This document shows, piece by piece, positions 44,301 through 52,587 of a DNA stretch of 64,000 nt (positions within the stretch are counted from its first letter, which is position 1; every line of letters begins with the position of its first letter). A program made the position numbers and the translations under genes. Source of the stretch: Candidatus Planktophila sp. GTDB taxonomy: Bacteria; Actinomycetota; Actinomycetes; Nanopelagicales; Nanopelagicaceae. A model generated the notes under the pieces. It saw nothing but the letters and a program-made list of their open reading frames with translations. It did not search any database and had not been told where the DNA came from. Location: assembly GCA_017858325.1 (NCBI GenBank), contig JAFMBT010000001.1, positions 62,001 to 126,000 on the forward strand, given 5' to 3'.

Positions 44301-44592
44301 GAAAACGTACAAGGTGAGGCCAGCCACCATCACCATGAGCTAGAACGGTTACTCGCGGATAGTTCTTATCCTTAGGAGTAACCTCTATCGGAAGATTGAT
44401 TCCAATAATTGGTGCAACCCCATGAGCAACACATGCTTTGGTAAAGCGAATAGCACCCGAGAGGCTCGCTCGATCGGTGAGAGCAAGAGCTGGTGCTCCG
44501 TGTTGACGAGCGCGCTCAACAAGATCATCTGGTTGAGTTGTTCCATATTTCATTGAAAAGGCGCTAGCAACGCGCAGATGTATAAAACTCAT
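41329..44592 (-). CDS. dnaE2: Error-prone DNA polymerase DnaE2/ImuC type
   Basis: 1087 aa second C-family polymerase; SFIHLRVASAFSMKYGTTQPDDLVERARQHG, AARGSGAGSLICHLLG, LPDIDIDVESDRRLEIYE; neighbours dinB and DUF6504. Confidence 0.9.
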   Translation of the reverse strand: MSFIHLRVASAFSMKYGTTQPDDLVERARQHGAPALALTDRASLSGAIRFTKACVAHGVAPIIGINLPIEVTPKDKNYPRVTVLAHGDGGWPHLVRFLTGLHMNKGDGELRITTDLLEKFSVHSTQLHLLHGPQSPLSYELAAHRADKALDLFNLTREFFADHAIECVSHLIAGNGPGSTAHAARSLIFARDHDIDAVITNAVRMRDPSDGPIADLLDCARQLVPLDYRHIERRNNQAYLKNSDEMTQVATEIARAAGEGTPRALLKTTREWAERALLSPQRDIGLGGIHLPEPHIVGATSQSSMRTLLRSRVEAGIHQRYSANKDVKAARIRLDDELAIVASLGYESYFLTVADIAQMARDKGIRVAARGSGAGSLICHLLGISGVDPMRHGLLMERFCSPLRAALPDIDIDVESDRRLEIYEMVFSRYGSPSLHLPGAISRAATVAMFDTYRARHAIRDTGAALGLPAAEIDLLAKAMPHVRARNIQAVLQSLPELKTLNTSAPLMAMTVSLAQELDGLPRHLAMHPCAVVLSDGGLLDRIPLHINAGGYPMVEFDKDDVEDIGLLKLDILGVRMQSTLAYAVSEIEKIEEKKIDLDAISLDDEKTYQLIQSTRTLGIFQIESPGQRELVGKLNPRTFNDLIIDISLFRPGPVKSDMISPFLHSRHGFTAADVIHPDLAPILAETEGVVVFHEQVISIIATMTGISLASADEKRRGLGDKQSQQEICDWFFPAATQKGYPLDAITKVWEILRAFASFGFCKAHAAAFALPTYQSAWLKTHYPAEFIAGVLTHDPGMYPRRLILDEARQMGITLAPLDVNKSDASYRVERGDGKKSIRIALSSITGISDHEITSIMQARPYVDMADFVARSGASTPITKSLILTGGFDELHSLRTGDINHRDLLLHLSDIEKSHSVKSIKKGTSGAQMTFGFTPPALISSGLPNITTNERVRHEVQRLGMDITHHMLEFYAPFLNAIGAVRSCDLLAQRSGSDLLVAGVKVALQTPPIRSGRRVIFLTLDDGYGCSDSTFFSDVQSSSAGLLYSTSLILVRGVTRRTGDRGISIRATGAWDLSEAYGKWQSSKVAI

Positions 44593-44599
44593 TGCTGTA

Positions 44600-44905
44600 C
44601 TAGATCGATCGAATCAGCCATCGCCCTGTGGCTTCATCGCGTTCGATCTCAAATGTTGCAAGAGCGCCAATTGGCGCCGCCTCTACAGTCCACAATGCAC
44701 GAGCTCCATCATCGGGGCGATATCTGCCATCACTGACTCGATTCCACCATCCACCGGCCTCGCACCAGCGTGAGAGAACAGCGTGGATACGAAAACGCTT
44801 CCCCTTAAAGGTGAACTCAATGGGTGTAGCCATCGCATCCATGCCATCTGCAAGAACATCGTTGGATAGAACGCTGTTGGATAGGGCTATCTCTGGGACT
44901 GACAT
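44600..44905 (-). CDS. DUF6504-like protein
   Basis: FTFKGKRFRIHAVLSRWCEAGGWWNRVSDGRYRPDDGARALWTVEA...IERDEATGRWLIRS, resembling the small protein linked to translesion polymerase genes in Actinobacteria. Confidence 0.75.
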   Translation of the reverse strand: MSVPEIALSNSVLSNDVLADGMDAMATPIEFTFKGKRFRIHAVLSRWCEAGGWWNRVSDGRYRPDDGARALWTVEAAPIGALATFEIERDEATGRWLIRSI

Positions 44906-44954
44906 CGGTACCGCCTTCTTTCTTGCCGTGTGGACGAGCTATCAAAGGAATCTT

Positions 44955-44970
44955 TCGAACAGATGTTCGA
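44955..44970 (-). promoter_or_regulatory. LexA/SOS box upstream of DUF6504-dnaE2-dinB
   Basis: TCGAACAGATGTTCGA, exact match to the Gram-positive/actinobacterial SOS box TCGAAC-N4-GTTCGA, 50 bp upstream of the 44905 start. Confidence 0.85.
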
Positions 44971-45030
44971 AAAGTAACCGAGAGGGCTGACAAGGGCAAG
45001 TGGCTGCGACACTCACGCTCAGATGGGGCG

Positions 45031-45056
45031 GAGATAGTTGAAATTTCAACTATCTC
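45031..45056. promoter_or_regulatory. 26-bp perfect palindrome upstream of doxX; candidate operator
   Basis: GAGATAGTTGAAATTTCAACTATCTC reads identically on both strands, 50 bp upstream of the DoxX start. Confidence 0.6.
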
Positions 45057-45106
45057 CCGTACCCTAAGCAGGTAAGAGAAACCATTGTTTAGACCTAAGG
45101 AGAAAT

Positions 45107-45532
45107 GTGAACGTCGTCCTATTTATCGGCCAACTGCTCTTTGCAGCCCTCTTCATCACATCAGGCATGGCTCACTTTGCAAAGCTTGAGGCGATGACCG
45201 GCTATGCACAGTACAAGAAACTCCCAGCAGCAAAGCTTGGGGTAATGGTGAGCGGACTCTTCTTCCTCGTCGGTGGAATTTTGATCGTTATTGGTACCTA
45301 TGTTGATCTCGGCGCGCTTCTTATTGCAATCACCCTTGTACTTGCGGCATTTATCTTCCATAACTTCTGGAGAGAAAGTGATGCAAATACAAAGATGCAG
45401 GAACAAATTGCTTTCAATAAGGACATCTCTCTTGCAGGTGCTGCACTGATGCTCTTCGCACTTGTTAATTCAGGTGTTATCTCAGGAAGCGATCTTTTCG
45501 TTAATATCGGAAGCATCTCACTCTTTAACTAG
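45107..45532 (+). CDS. DoxX-family membrane protein
   Basis: ALFITSGMAHFAKLEAMTGYAQYKKLPAAKLGVMVSG...FHNFW; SD AAGGAG upstream. Confidence 0.88.
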   Translation: MNVVLFIGQLLFAALFITSGMAHFAKLEAMTGYAQYKKLPAAKLGVMVSGLFFLVGGILIVIGTYVDLGALLIAITLVLAAFIFHNFWRESDANTKMQEQIAFNKDISLAGAALMLFALVNSGVISGSDLFVNIGSISLFN

Positions 45533-45555
45533 ATTGAACTAACTTGAACGTTCAT

Positions 45556-45590
45556 GAGAGAGCCCCGAGGAACCCGGGGCTCTCTCCTTT
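45556..45590 (+). terminator. Rho-independent terminator after doxX
   Basis: GAGAGAGCCCCG-AGGAACC-CGGGGCTCTCTC followed by CTTTATT. Confidence 0.75.
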
Positions 45591-45651
45591 ATTAATCTGT
45601 CATTAACTTCAATCGGAGGAGTATTAAGGAGATATCTGAGAGTATTACCCA

Positions 45652-46398
45652 ATGGAAATATTGGCAGCAATCGTAGCTGGAGCATTTATTGGAGGCGTTC
45701 TAGGATTTGTTGGAGCTGGCGGAGCCATGTTGGCCGTTCCTATTTTGATTTATGGATTTGGGCTAGCGCCATCGGTTGCGTCAACGTCAGCGCTAGCAGT
45801 TGTTGGCGCAGCTGCGCTATCTGGGGCTAGCGCAAAGATTAAAAATAAGGAAATTTACTACCGAGATGCAGTTGCTATCTGGGCGATTGGATTAGCCACA
45901 AATATCGGATTTTCAACGATCGTTCATAGGCTTCCAGAAGATTTCATTGCCATCGGATTCTCTTTTGTAATCATTTTTGCTGGATTAAGCATGCTAGGTT
46001 CGCCACTGACTACAATTCATAAACGAATGAGTTGGCCAGTGCTCATCGGAATCTCACTTCTGATTGGCTCGATCACAGGTCTCTTTGGTATCGGTGGAGG
46101 TTTTCTAGTCATCCCTGTTCTTGTGCTTGGATTTGGTACTTCGCAATCCATCGCTGCAGGGACTGCTTTATTAGTTATTGCTATGAATTCAGCAACGGCC
46201 CTACTGGGTCACTACGCTCTTTGGAGTAAAATTTCCTGGGAAATTCCACTCATTATGGGAGCAAGCGCCATTATCATCGCTCAAATTGCATCGCGGATTA
46301 AGTTGCCTATCAAAGATAGCTTGCTAAGAAAGATCTTTGCCTACCTCTTATTCACTGTAGCTGCCTTTACTCTTATTGAGCGAATCTTTATTGTGTAG
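45652..46398 (+). CDS. TauE/SafE-family sulfite exporter-like permease
   Basis: GAFIGGVLGFVGAGGAMLAVPILIYGFG and GSITGLFGIGGGFLVIPVLVLGFG duplicated motifs. Confidence 0.9.
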   Translation: MEILAAIVAGAFIGGVLGFVGAGGAMLAVPILIYGFGLAPSVASTSALAVVGAAALSGASAKIKNKEIYYRDAVAIWAIGLATNIGFSTIVHRLPEDFIAIGFSFVIIFAGLSMLGSPLTTIHKRMSWPVLIGISLLIGSITGLFGIGGGFLVIPVLVLGFGTSQSIAAGTALLVIAMNSATALLGHYALWSKISWEIPLIMGASAIIIAQIASRIKLPIKDSLLRKIFAYLLFTVAAFTLIERIFIV

Positions 46399-47622
46399 TC
46401 GTTTTTCCTCAGTTTTAATTGTTCGGGATAAGTAGCCAGAGAGAAATAGCACGACAATTGGGAAAAAGAGCGCAATTGGCAAACTTGTCACCTCTGAAAT
46501 CAGGCCAGTGATTGTTGGCCCAAAGAAAAAACCTGCAATTCCAATAACACCTACTCGGGCTATGGCAACAGCAGGAGCTACGCCTGGTGTTGCGCCCGCT
46601 GCTAAAATGAAGGCTGGGAACATAGGACCTATTCCATATCCGGCACACGCAAATCCAAAGTTAATAATGATTAGGGCAATGAGTGGGTGTGAGTCAGAGA
46701 GAGGAACTGCAATTAAAATTGCGGCACCCCAACCAAAACCTCCAAGGTAAGCGCCGTACTTCACAGTGTTTGCCGGGCCAAAGCGATCGAGCGTCCAATC
46801 ACCTAGCAATCGGCTAACAATCATGGCAAGTGCAAAGCTGGCATAACCTGAAGCATTAACTCCCTTGCCATAGCCCATATCGTCGCGAAGTAAAATTCCA
46901 GCCCAATCGCTGGCAGCTCCTTCTGCAATTAGGCAACCAAGTAATCCAATACCCAACCCCCAGAGTGGAATAACACTCTTTCCGAAGAGAGGTATTTTCA
47001 CACTGGTTTCTTCTTCTCCCCCATCATGCTCATCTAGATCTCCTGGAAGGAGGAAAAAAGCTGCAGGAATAAATGAGACCGCTGCAAATATCGCGATTGC
47101 AATAAGGTTCATTTCATAGGAAACAAATCGGGCGATTGATCCACCAATCACCGTTGTCAAGAATGCACCGACACTCCACATGGCATGCAGGGTTGACATA
47201 CAGCGTTCTTTAATTATCCGTTCAACGGTAAATCCCTGTGAGTTTAGGCAGATATCCATCAATGAATAACCAAATCCCATAGTAAAGAGTGAGATAACTA
47301 AAGCGAGTCCTGAGTTTGCCAACCCCATACCCGCCAGACCTAAAGGCATGATTAAAATTGCAACTTGTGTCACTCGACGCGAACCAAAAGTATGTATGGC
47401 TCTTCCACCTATTTGCGCGCCAGCAACAGAGCCGAAGGTGCTGGCTAGTAAGACAAATCCGAATTCGCCATTACTTAATCCGATCGCGTCTTTGATCTCC
47501 GGAATTCTAGGAATCCACCCCATCGAGACCATACCCATGAGTAAAAACATCGTTAAAAGCGATTTACGGGCCTGCTCTGCAATCGCCACGGGGGCAGTTG
47601 CTCGTAATCTCTGCGGGCTCAT
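46348..47622 (-). CDS. MFS transporter
   Basis: 424 aa, ~12 TM; RIPEIKDAIGLSNGEFGFVLLA, GSRRVTQVAILIMPLG. Confidence 0.88.
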   Translation of the reverse strand: MSPQRLRATAPVAIAEQARKSLLTMFLLMGMVSMGWIPRIPEIKDAIGLSNGEFGFVLLASTFGSVAGAQIGGRAIHTFGSRRVTQVAILIMPLGLAGMGLANSGLALVISLFTMGFGYSLMDICLNSQGFTVERIIKERCMSTLHAMWSVGAFLTTVIGGSIARFVSYEMNLIAIAIFAAVSFIPAAFFLLPGDLDEHDGGEEETSVKIPLFGKSVIPLWGLGIGLLGCLIAEGAASDWAGILLRDDMGYGKGVNASGYASFALAMIVSRLLGDWTLDRFGPANTVKYGAYLGGFGWGAAILIAVPLSDSHPLIALIIINFGFACAGYGIGPMFPAFILAAGATPGVAPAVAIARVGVIGIAGFFFGPTITGLISEVTSLPIALFFPIVVLFLSGYLSRTIKTEEKRLHNKDSLNKSKGSYSE

Positions 47623-47689
47623 AGTCGCTAACGCTAAACCATCGGAGCGTGATAATTGGGCGTGGCCGAAGATATCGTACTATCTATAA

Positions 47690-48178
47690 GTGGAACATAT
47701 TCTCGAGCGCGCATCAGTGATGCGAGCTGCAGAAGCGATGAAATCCCTCGGTGTGCAAGGATCAATTGTGGCGCTAAGTCAGAGTGCGCGAACAGCGCAA
47801 GAGGCAGCAGATGCTCTCGGTGTAGAAGTGGGACAGATAGCCTCTTCGCTGATCTTTACATTACCTACTGGAGGTGCGCTCTTAATCATCACTAGTGGAC
47901 GCCATCGCGTTGATACCAATCTCGTTGCCCAAAACTTAAAGATGGATTCACTCGGACGCGTCAACGCAGATTTCGTCAAAGAGATTTCTGGATATTCCAT
48001 CGGTGGGGTGAGTCCATTAGGGTGGATTTCAAAGCCAGAGATAACCCTTATTGATGAAGCGCTCAGCGACTACGACGTGGTGTGGGCTGCTGCCGGCCAT
48101 CCGCATGCAGTTTACCCAACCTCATTTACCGAATTACTTGAATGTACCGGTGCGCAGCCAATGGTTGTAGGAGAATAA
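47690..48178 (+). CDS. YbaK/EbsC-family aminoacyl-tRNA deacylase-like protein
   Basis: VGQIASSLIFTLPTGGALLIITSGRHRVDTNLVAQ...GYSIGGVSPLGWISKPEITLIDEAL; GTG start. Confidence 0.9.
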   Translation: MEHILERASVMRAAEAMKSLGVQGSIVALSQSARTAQEAADALGVEVGQIASSLIFTLPTGGALLIITSGRHRVDTNLVAQNLKMDSLGRVNADFVKEISGYSIGGVSPLGWISKPEITLIDEALSDYDVVWAAAGHPHAVYPTSFTELLECTGAQPMVVGE

Positions 48179-48182
48179 AGCA

Positions 48183-48404
48183 ATGAAATCTAGGGTGTTT
48201 GAATGGCTTGGCGTCATCACGGCTATTTTTTACTCACTCTTAGTTGCAGCAAATATTGGAGCTGAATTTATTGGCTTTTCTTTACTGCTTACATCTTCAG
48301 CACTCATCGGTATTTGGGCATATATCGGTAAACATAGAGGTATTCTCTTCCTACAGTTTTTTTACGGAGCAGCCGGAATCATTGGAATGGTTCGTTGGTT
48401 TTAA
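48183..48404 (+). CDS. Small two/three-TM membrane protein of unknown function
   Basis: 73 aa hydrophobic ORF directly downstream of the YbaK gene. Confidence 0.6.
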   Translation: MKSRVFEWLGVITAIFYSLLVAANIGAEFIGFSLLLTSSALIGIWAYIGKHRGILFLQFFYGAAGIIGMVRWF

Positions 48405-48449
48405 ATCCTCAAGTGAAGAGAACTAGGAAGAGCCTATGGTTACTGGTAG

Positions 48450-49124
48450 TTGAGTATGTCTAAAGTTGTCGTTGCATACTTTTGGAAGATCGAAAAGAAA
48501 ACACTCCCCTATGCCCTTGTCTCGATGGCGCGTGATCGTAGGCGTTTGAGAAAATCTCCTGGAGTTCACTTTGCAAAAATGCTAGGTACGGGTACTGGAG
48601 AGAGTTTCACACCTAGTGATGCTGATCTTTCGCGATGGGGTGCGCTCATTGTTATTGATGAAGCTCGCCTTGAATTCTTTGATGGCAATCCTGTGATTAA
48701 AGGATGGAAGGCTCGAGCATCCAATGAAGTCAGGATGACCCTTGATCCAATCGCAGCTCACGGTCTCTGGTCTGGATCTAACCCTTTTGACTGGAGCAAA
48801 ACTCCTGCAGTTGATGCAAAAGTTGTAGCCATTACTCGAGCGCGCATTAAATGGCTTCAGAACTTTAGATTCTGGGCAGCGGTCCCACCGGTTTCAACCG
48901 AACTACATCAATCCCCTGGTCTTCTTACAGCTATCGGTATAGGTGAAGCCCCTATTGGATTGCAAGGGACATTCTCATTATGGGAGAACGGAAAAGCCTT
49001 AAGAGATTTTGCCTACAAGGGAAGTGCTCACCAGGGTGCAATTGAGGCGACTCATCGCTTTAACTGGTACGCCGAAGAGCTCTTTTCACGATTTGCCCTG
49101 CGCGATATGCGTGGCCAACTCTAG
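48450..49124 (+). CDS. CrtA (spheroidene monooxygenase)-like carotenoid oxygenase
   Basis: FAKMLGTGTGESFTPSDADLSRWGALIVID, GLWSGSNPFD, VAITRARIKWLQNFRFWAAVPPVSTEL, GIGEAPIGLQGTFSLWEN: recalled CrtA family pattern; sits next to carotenoid genes. Confidence 0.8.
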   Translation: MSMSKVVVAYFWKIEKKTLPYALVSMARDRRRLRKSPGVHFAKMLGTGTGESFTPSDADLSRWGALIVIDEARLEFFDGNPVIKGWKARASNEVRMTLDPIAAHGLWSGSNPFDWSKTPAVDAKVVAITRARIKWLQNFRFWAAVPPVSTELHQSPGLLTAIGIGEAPIGLQGTFSLWENGKALRDFAYKGSAHQGAIEATHRFNWYAEELFSRFALRDMRGQL

Positions 49125-49141
49125 TAAGGCAGACTTAGCCC

Positions 49142-49945
49142 ATGTCTATTCGAGATTTCACCCCGCGGGCAAATCATCGTCGAGGTCAATCTCAGCGTTC
49201 AAGAATTTTTCTGATTGTGGTTCTGGCTGCTGCAATTTTATTGCAAATTCCATATCCACTTCTTGCTGGCAGACCGTTAGAAATTCTTACTCTGGTCACG
49301 GTTTATTGCGGAGCAGCCGCGATGCTCGTGCACGCTTGGATGAGTTTTGGGAGTAAATTCGCTTTGACTTACATTGCAATCACAACAGTCTTTGCGCTCG
49401 TGATTGAAACAATCGGTGTGAATACTGGCTGGCCATTTGGAGTCTACGAATACAGCAGCACTCTTGGACTCTTTATTGTAGATGTGCCACTAGTTGTTCC
49501 ATTTGCGTGGGCGATGATGGCCTACCCCGCATTGATTGCTGCCCGTCGCGTTGCCGGTGCCTGGGTATTTTTATACGGTGGGGCAATCTTGATGGGTTGG
49601 GATCTCTTTCTCGATCCCCAGATGGTTACTGCAGGACGCTGGACATGGGAAGTTACAGGTGCTGCATTTCCATTCGCTCCTGAAATACCATTATCAAACC
49701 CCTTTGGGTGGTTACTGTCTGGGCTAACACTGATAGCACTCCTTCACTTCATTCTTCCAACAGAGCGTCGTAAAGAAGCTCCCAGCACGTTGGCCGCCGA
49801 CATCTTCTTAGGGTGGAGTCTTGTCGGTGGATTTATCTCTCAATTCTTCTTCTTTGATCGCCCAGGGTTGGCACTCTTTGCTGGGGCAATCTATGGCGCA
49901 ATCCTGGCGCCATATTTCTTCAACCGCTGGCTCAATCGCGCGTAG
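49142..49945 (+). CDS. CruF-like carotenoid biosynthesis protein (1',2'-hydratase family)
   Basis: Polytopic; ETIGVNTGWPFGVYEYSSTLG, VPLVVPFAWAMMAYPA, GWDLFLDPQMVTAGRWTWE motifs of the CruF/DUF422 family. Confidence 0.87.
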   Translation: MSIRDFTPRANHRRGQSQRSRIFLIVVLAAAILLQIPYPLLAGRPLEILTLVTVYCGAAAMLVHAWMSFGSKFALTYIAITTVFALVIETIGVNTGWPFGVYEYSSTLGLFIVDVPLVVPFAWAMMAYPALIAARRVAGAWVFLYGGAILMGWDLFLDPQMVTAGRWTWEVTGAAFPFAPEIPLSNPFGWLLSGLTLIALLHFILPTERRKEAPSTLAADIFLGWSLVGGFISQFFFFDRPGLALFAGAIYGAILAPYFFNRWLNRA

Positions 49946-51031
49946 TTGATTATGTCTCTTCTCCTTACCATCGCTCTTGGAATCAACCTCTTTCTCTTTC
50001 TCATGGCAGTTGCTAATTCATTATCGATGGTGAGGCCGCCACAGGTGGTCTCTGATCATCTAAGTTTTTCGCTGCTTATTCCCTGTCGAAATGAAGAAGA
50101 GAATGTATTGGGGTTGGTAGAAAATCTGGCTCTTATAGAACACCCTCGATGTGAAGTAATTTTCATCAATGACAATTCAACCGATCGTACGTATGAGCTC
50201 TTGCTAAATGCCACAGCCGATCATCCTGCTATGTCAGTTATCAACGCGGAACCCTTGCCACAGGATTGGCTGGGTAAACCATGGGCCTTATCGCAGGGTG
50301 TTAAGCAAGCAAAGAAGGAATTTCTTGTCACCGTCGATGCTGATGTGAGATTAACCCCTGATGCAATCTCCACAATCGATGTAATTCTGAAGCGCACCGG
50401 TGTTGATTTTTTATCACCGTATCCAGCGCAGATAGCGCTCACACTGTCAGAGCGCTTAATCCAACCACTCTTACAATGGAGCTGGATGACAACTGTTCCG
50501 TTGCGACTTGCTATCAAGAGTTCGCGCCCATCCCTTGCGGTAGCTAATGGTCAATTTTTCTTTATCAGGAGAAGTTCGCTGGCTCAGACAGGTGGATTTG
50601 AAGCGATTAAATCGAGTGTTCTTGATGATATTGATCTCGCTCGCTTACTTGTGCGCAATGGTTTTCATGGAGGTGTCTGTGATGGATCAACAGTTGCTTC
50701 CACCCGTATGTACTCAAACTTCACCGAAATTCGTGCCGGGTATGGAAAATCACTATCGCAAGGTTTTGGTGGAATAGTTGGTTCACTTGCAATCGCAACC
50801 GTCATGGCCATCTCTGGAGTGCTTCCCTTTATCTATGCGGTGTCAGGATCGACTGTTGCAACCATTGCCCTTCTACTTGTTATTGCCTCACGAATGGTCT
50901 CAGCCTTCTCTTCTCGATCACTACTGATCGACGCGCTCTTGCATCCCATCTCAACGATCATTTTTATCTATCTCCTTCTCTATTCCAATCTCTTTCGTAA
51001 GCAGATCACATGGAAGGGGCGTGCACTATGA
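49946..51031 (+). CDS. GT2-family glycosyltransferase, CruG-like
   Basis: SLLIPCRNEEENVLGLVENL, VIFINDNSTDRTYELL, VTVDADVRL; C-terminal TM segments; between CruF-like and CrtI-like genes. Confidence 0.85.
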   Translation: MIMSLLLTIALGINLFLFLMAVANSLSMVRPPQVVSDHLSFSLLIPCRNEEENVLGLVENLALIEHPRCEVIFINDNSTDRTYELLLNATADHPAMSVINAEPLPQDWLGKPWALSQGVKQAKKEFLVTVDADVRLTPDAISTIDVILKRTGVDFLSPYPAQIALTLSERLIQPLLQWSWMTTVPLRLAIKSSRPSLAVANGQFFFIRRSSLAQTGGFEAIKSSVLDDIDLARLLVRNGFHGGVCDGSTVASTRMYSNFTEIRAGYGKSLSQGFGGIVGSLAIATVMAISGVLPFIYAVSGSTVATIALLLVIASRMVSAFSSRSLLIDALLHPISTIIFIYLLLYSNLFRKQITWKGRAL

Positions 51032-52587
51032 ACGCAATCACCAAAGATGTGATCGGTAAAGATGTGATCGCCAAAGATGTAATTGTTATTGGTGCAGGCA
51101 TGGGTGGCATGGCAACTGCAGCGCGTCTTGCCAAGAAAGGCTACAGGGTTCGAGTCTTTGAAGCAGGCGATCGCCATGGAGGTAAGTGTCGAACCGAGTG
51201 GATTAACGGGTACGCATTTGATTCTGGACCATCTCTGCTCACTCTTCCTGCTGTCTATCGCGATTTATTTCAACGCACCGGTGATGTCCTCGGAAGAGTA
51301 GTTGAGTTGAAATCAGTTGATCCATCATTTGATTACCGATTTCATGATGGGAAAAAGGTGACGTTTGCCAATCTCTCACGGAAGAAGACGCTCGATTCGA
51401 TTACATCGTCTCTCGGGGCCGAGGCCGCCACAGAGTGGGACTCGATAATGCAGCGAGCAGAGTCCATGTGGGATGTTTCACGTGGGCCATTTATCGAATC
51501 GGAGCTCACATCGATGCGATCATTACTTAAGCGTCGTTCCCTGATTCGTGACATGAGAATTATCGCTCCTTGGAGATCTATCCGTGGGTTAAAGATCAAA
51601 AGCCCGCATTTGCAAAAGATTTTAGATCGATATGCCACATATAGCGGATCAGATCCACGAACCGCGCCGGCTGTTCTTTCATCCATTGCCTTCGTTGAAG
51701 AAGCCTTTGGCGCATGGCACATCACTGGCGGTATCGGAAAACTGGCAGATGCTCTTTACCAAAGATGTCTCGATCGTGGTGTTACCTTCGAGTTCAATAC
51801 ACCAGTCACGCAGATTAATCACAAAAAAGGTGCTGTAAGTGGAGTCTTGCTGGGCGATGGCAGGACAATCAACGCAACAACTATCGTTGCAAATAGTGAT
51901 ACTGGACTTATCTACTCGAAGTTGATTAAGAGCCCACCCCGTGCCGTTCGTCGAGCTAAACGGAAGATCCAAAGAATGGAACCTTCTCTTGCTGGATTCT
52001 CACTTCTTCTCGGACTTAAGCCATCTATCGATACTCCGCTTGAACATCACACCATACTTTTCCCGGAAAATTACGATGACGAATTTGACGCGATTTTCAA
52101 TAAGAAGGTTCCTGTCGAAGAGCCAACGATCTATATCTGCGCTCCACATGATCCGACTATGGTGAGTAAGGCTGGACATGAAGCATGGTTTGTTTTAGTT
52201 AATGCACCCAGACATGGCGCAGACTCTTTTGACTGGAGTGATCGCACTTTTGCGCAAAAGTATGCTCAGAAAATCATCGACCTCATTGAATCTCGAGGAA
52301 TTGCAGTTCGTGAACGCCTTGAATTATTGGAGATCCGAACCCCTGCTGATTTAGAGAAAAGTGTGATGGCGCCCGGTGGTTCAATTTACGGAACTTCTAG
52401 CAATGGTGCTCGTAGCGCATTCAATCGTGCAAAGAACCGAAGCCCTCTCAAGGGTCTCTTCTGCGTAGGTGGATCGGCCCATCCTGGCGGTGGACTTCCA
52501 CTCGTAGGACTCAGCGCTGAGATTGTGGCGCAGGCAATTATTGAACGAGATACCCTCGGGCAGCCCTCATCACTTGATAGACACTAA
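51028..52587 (+). CDS. CrtI/CrtD/CrtN-family carotenoid desaturase
   Basis: VIVIGAGMGGMATAARLAKKGYRVRVFEAGDRHGGKCRT, FDSGPSLLTLP, C-terminal GGSAHPGGGLPLVGLSAEIVAQ. Start MNAITKDV at 51028. Confidence 0.92.
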   Translation: MNAITKDVIGKDVIAKDVIVIGAGMGGMATAARLAKKGYRVRVFEAGDRHGGKCRTEWINGYAFDSGPSLLTLPAVYRDLFQRTGDVLGRVVELKSVDPSFDYRFHDGKKVTFANLSRKKTLDSITSSLGAEAATEWDSIMQRAESMWDVSRGPFIESELTSMRSLLKRRSLIRDMRIIAPWRSIRGLKIKSPHLQKILDRYATYSGSDPRTAPAVLSSIAFVEEAFGAWHITGGIGKLADALYQRCLDRGVTFEFNTPVTQINHKKGAVSGVLLGDGRTINATTIVANSDTGLIYSKLIKSPPRAVRRAKRKIQRMEPSLAGFSLLLGLKPSIDTPLEHHTILFPENYDDEFDAIFNKKVPVEEPTIYICAPHDPTMVSKAGHEAWFVLVNAPRHGADSFDWSDRTFAQKYAQKIIDLIESRGIAVRERLELLEIRTPADLEKSVMAPGGSIYGTSSNGARSAFNRAKNRSPLKGLFCVGGSAHPGGGLPLVGLSAEIVAQAIIERDTLGQPSSLDRH

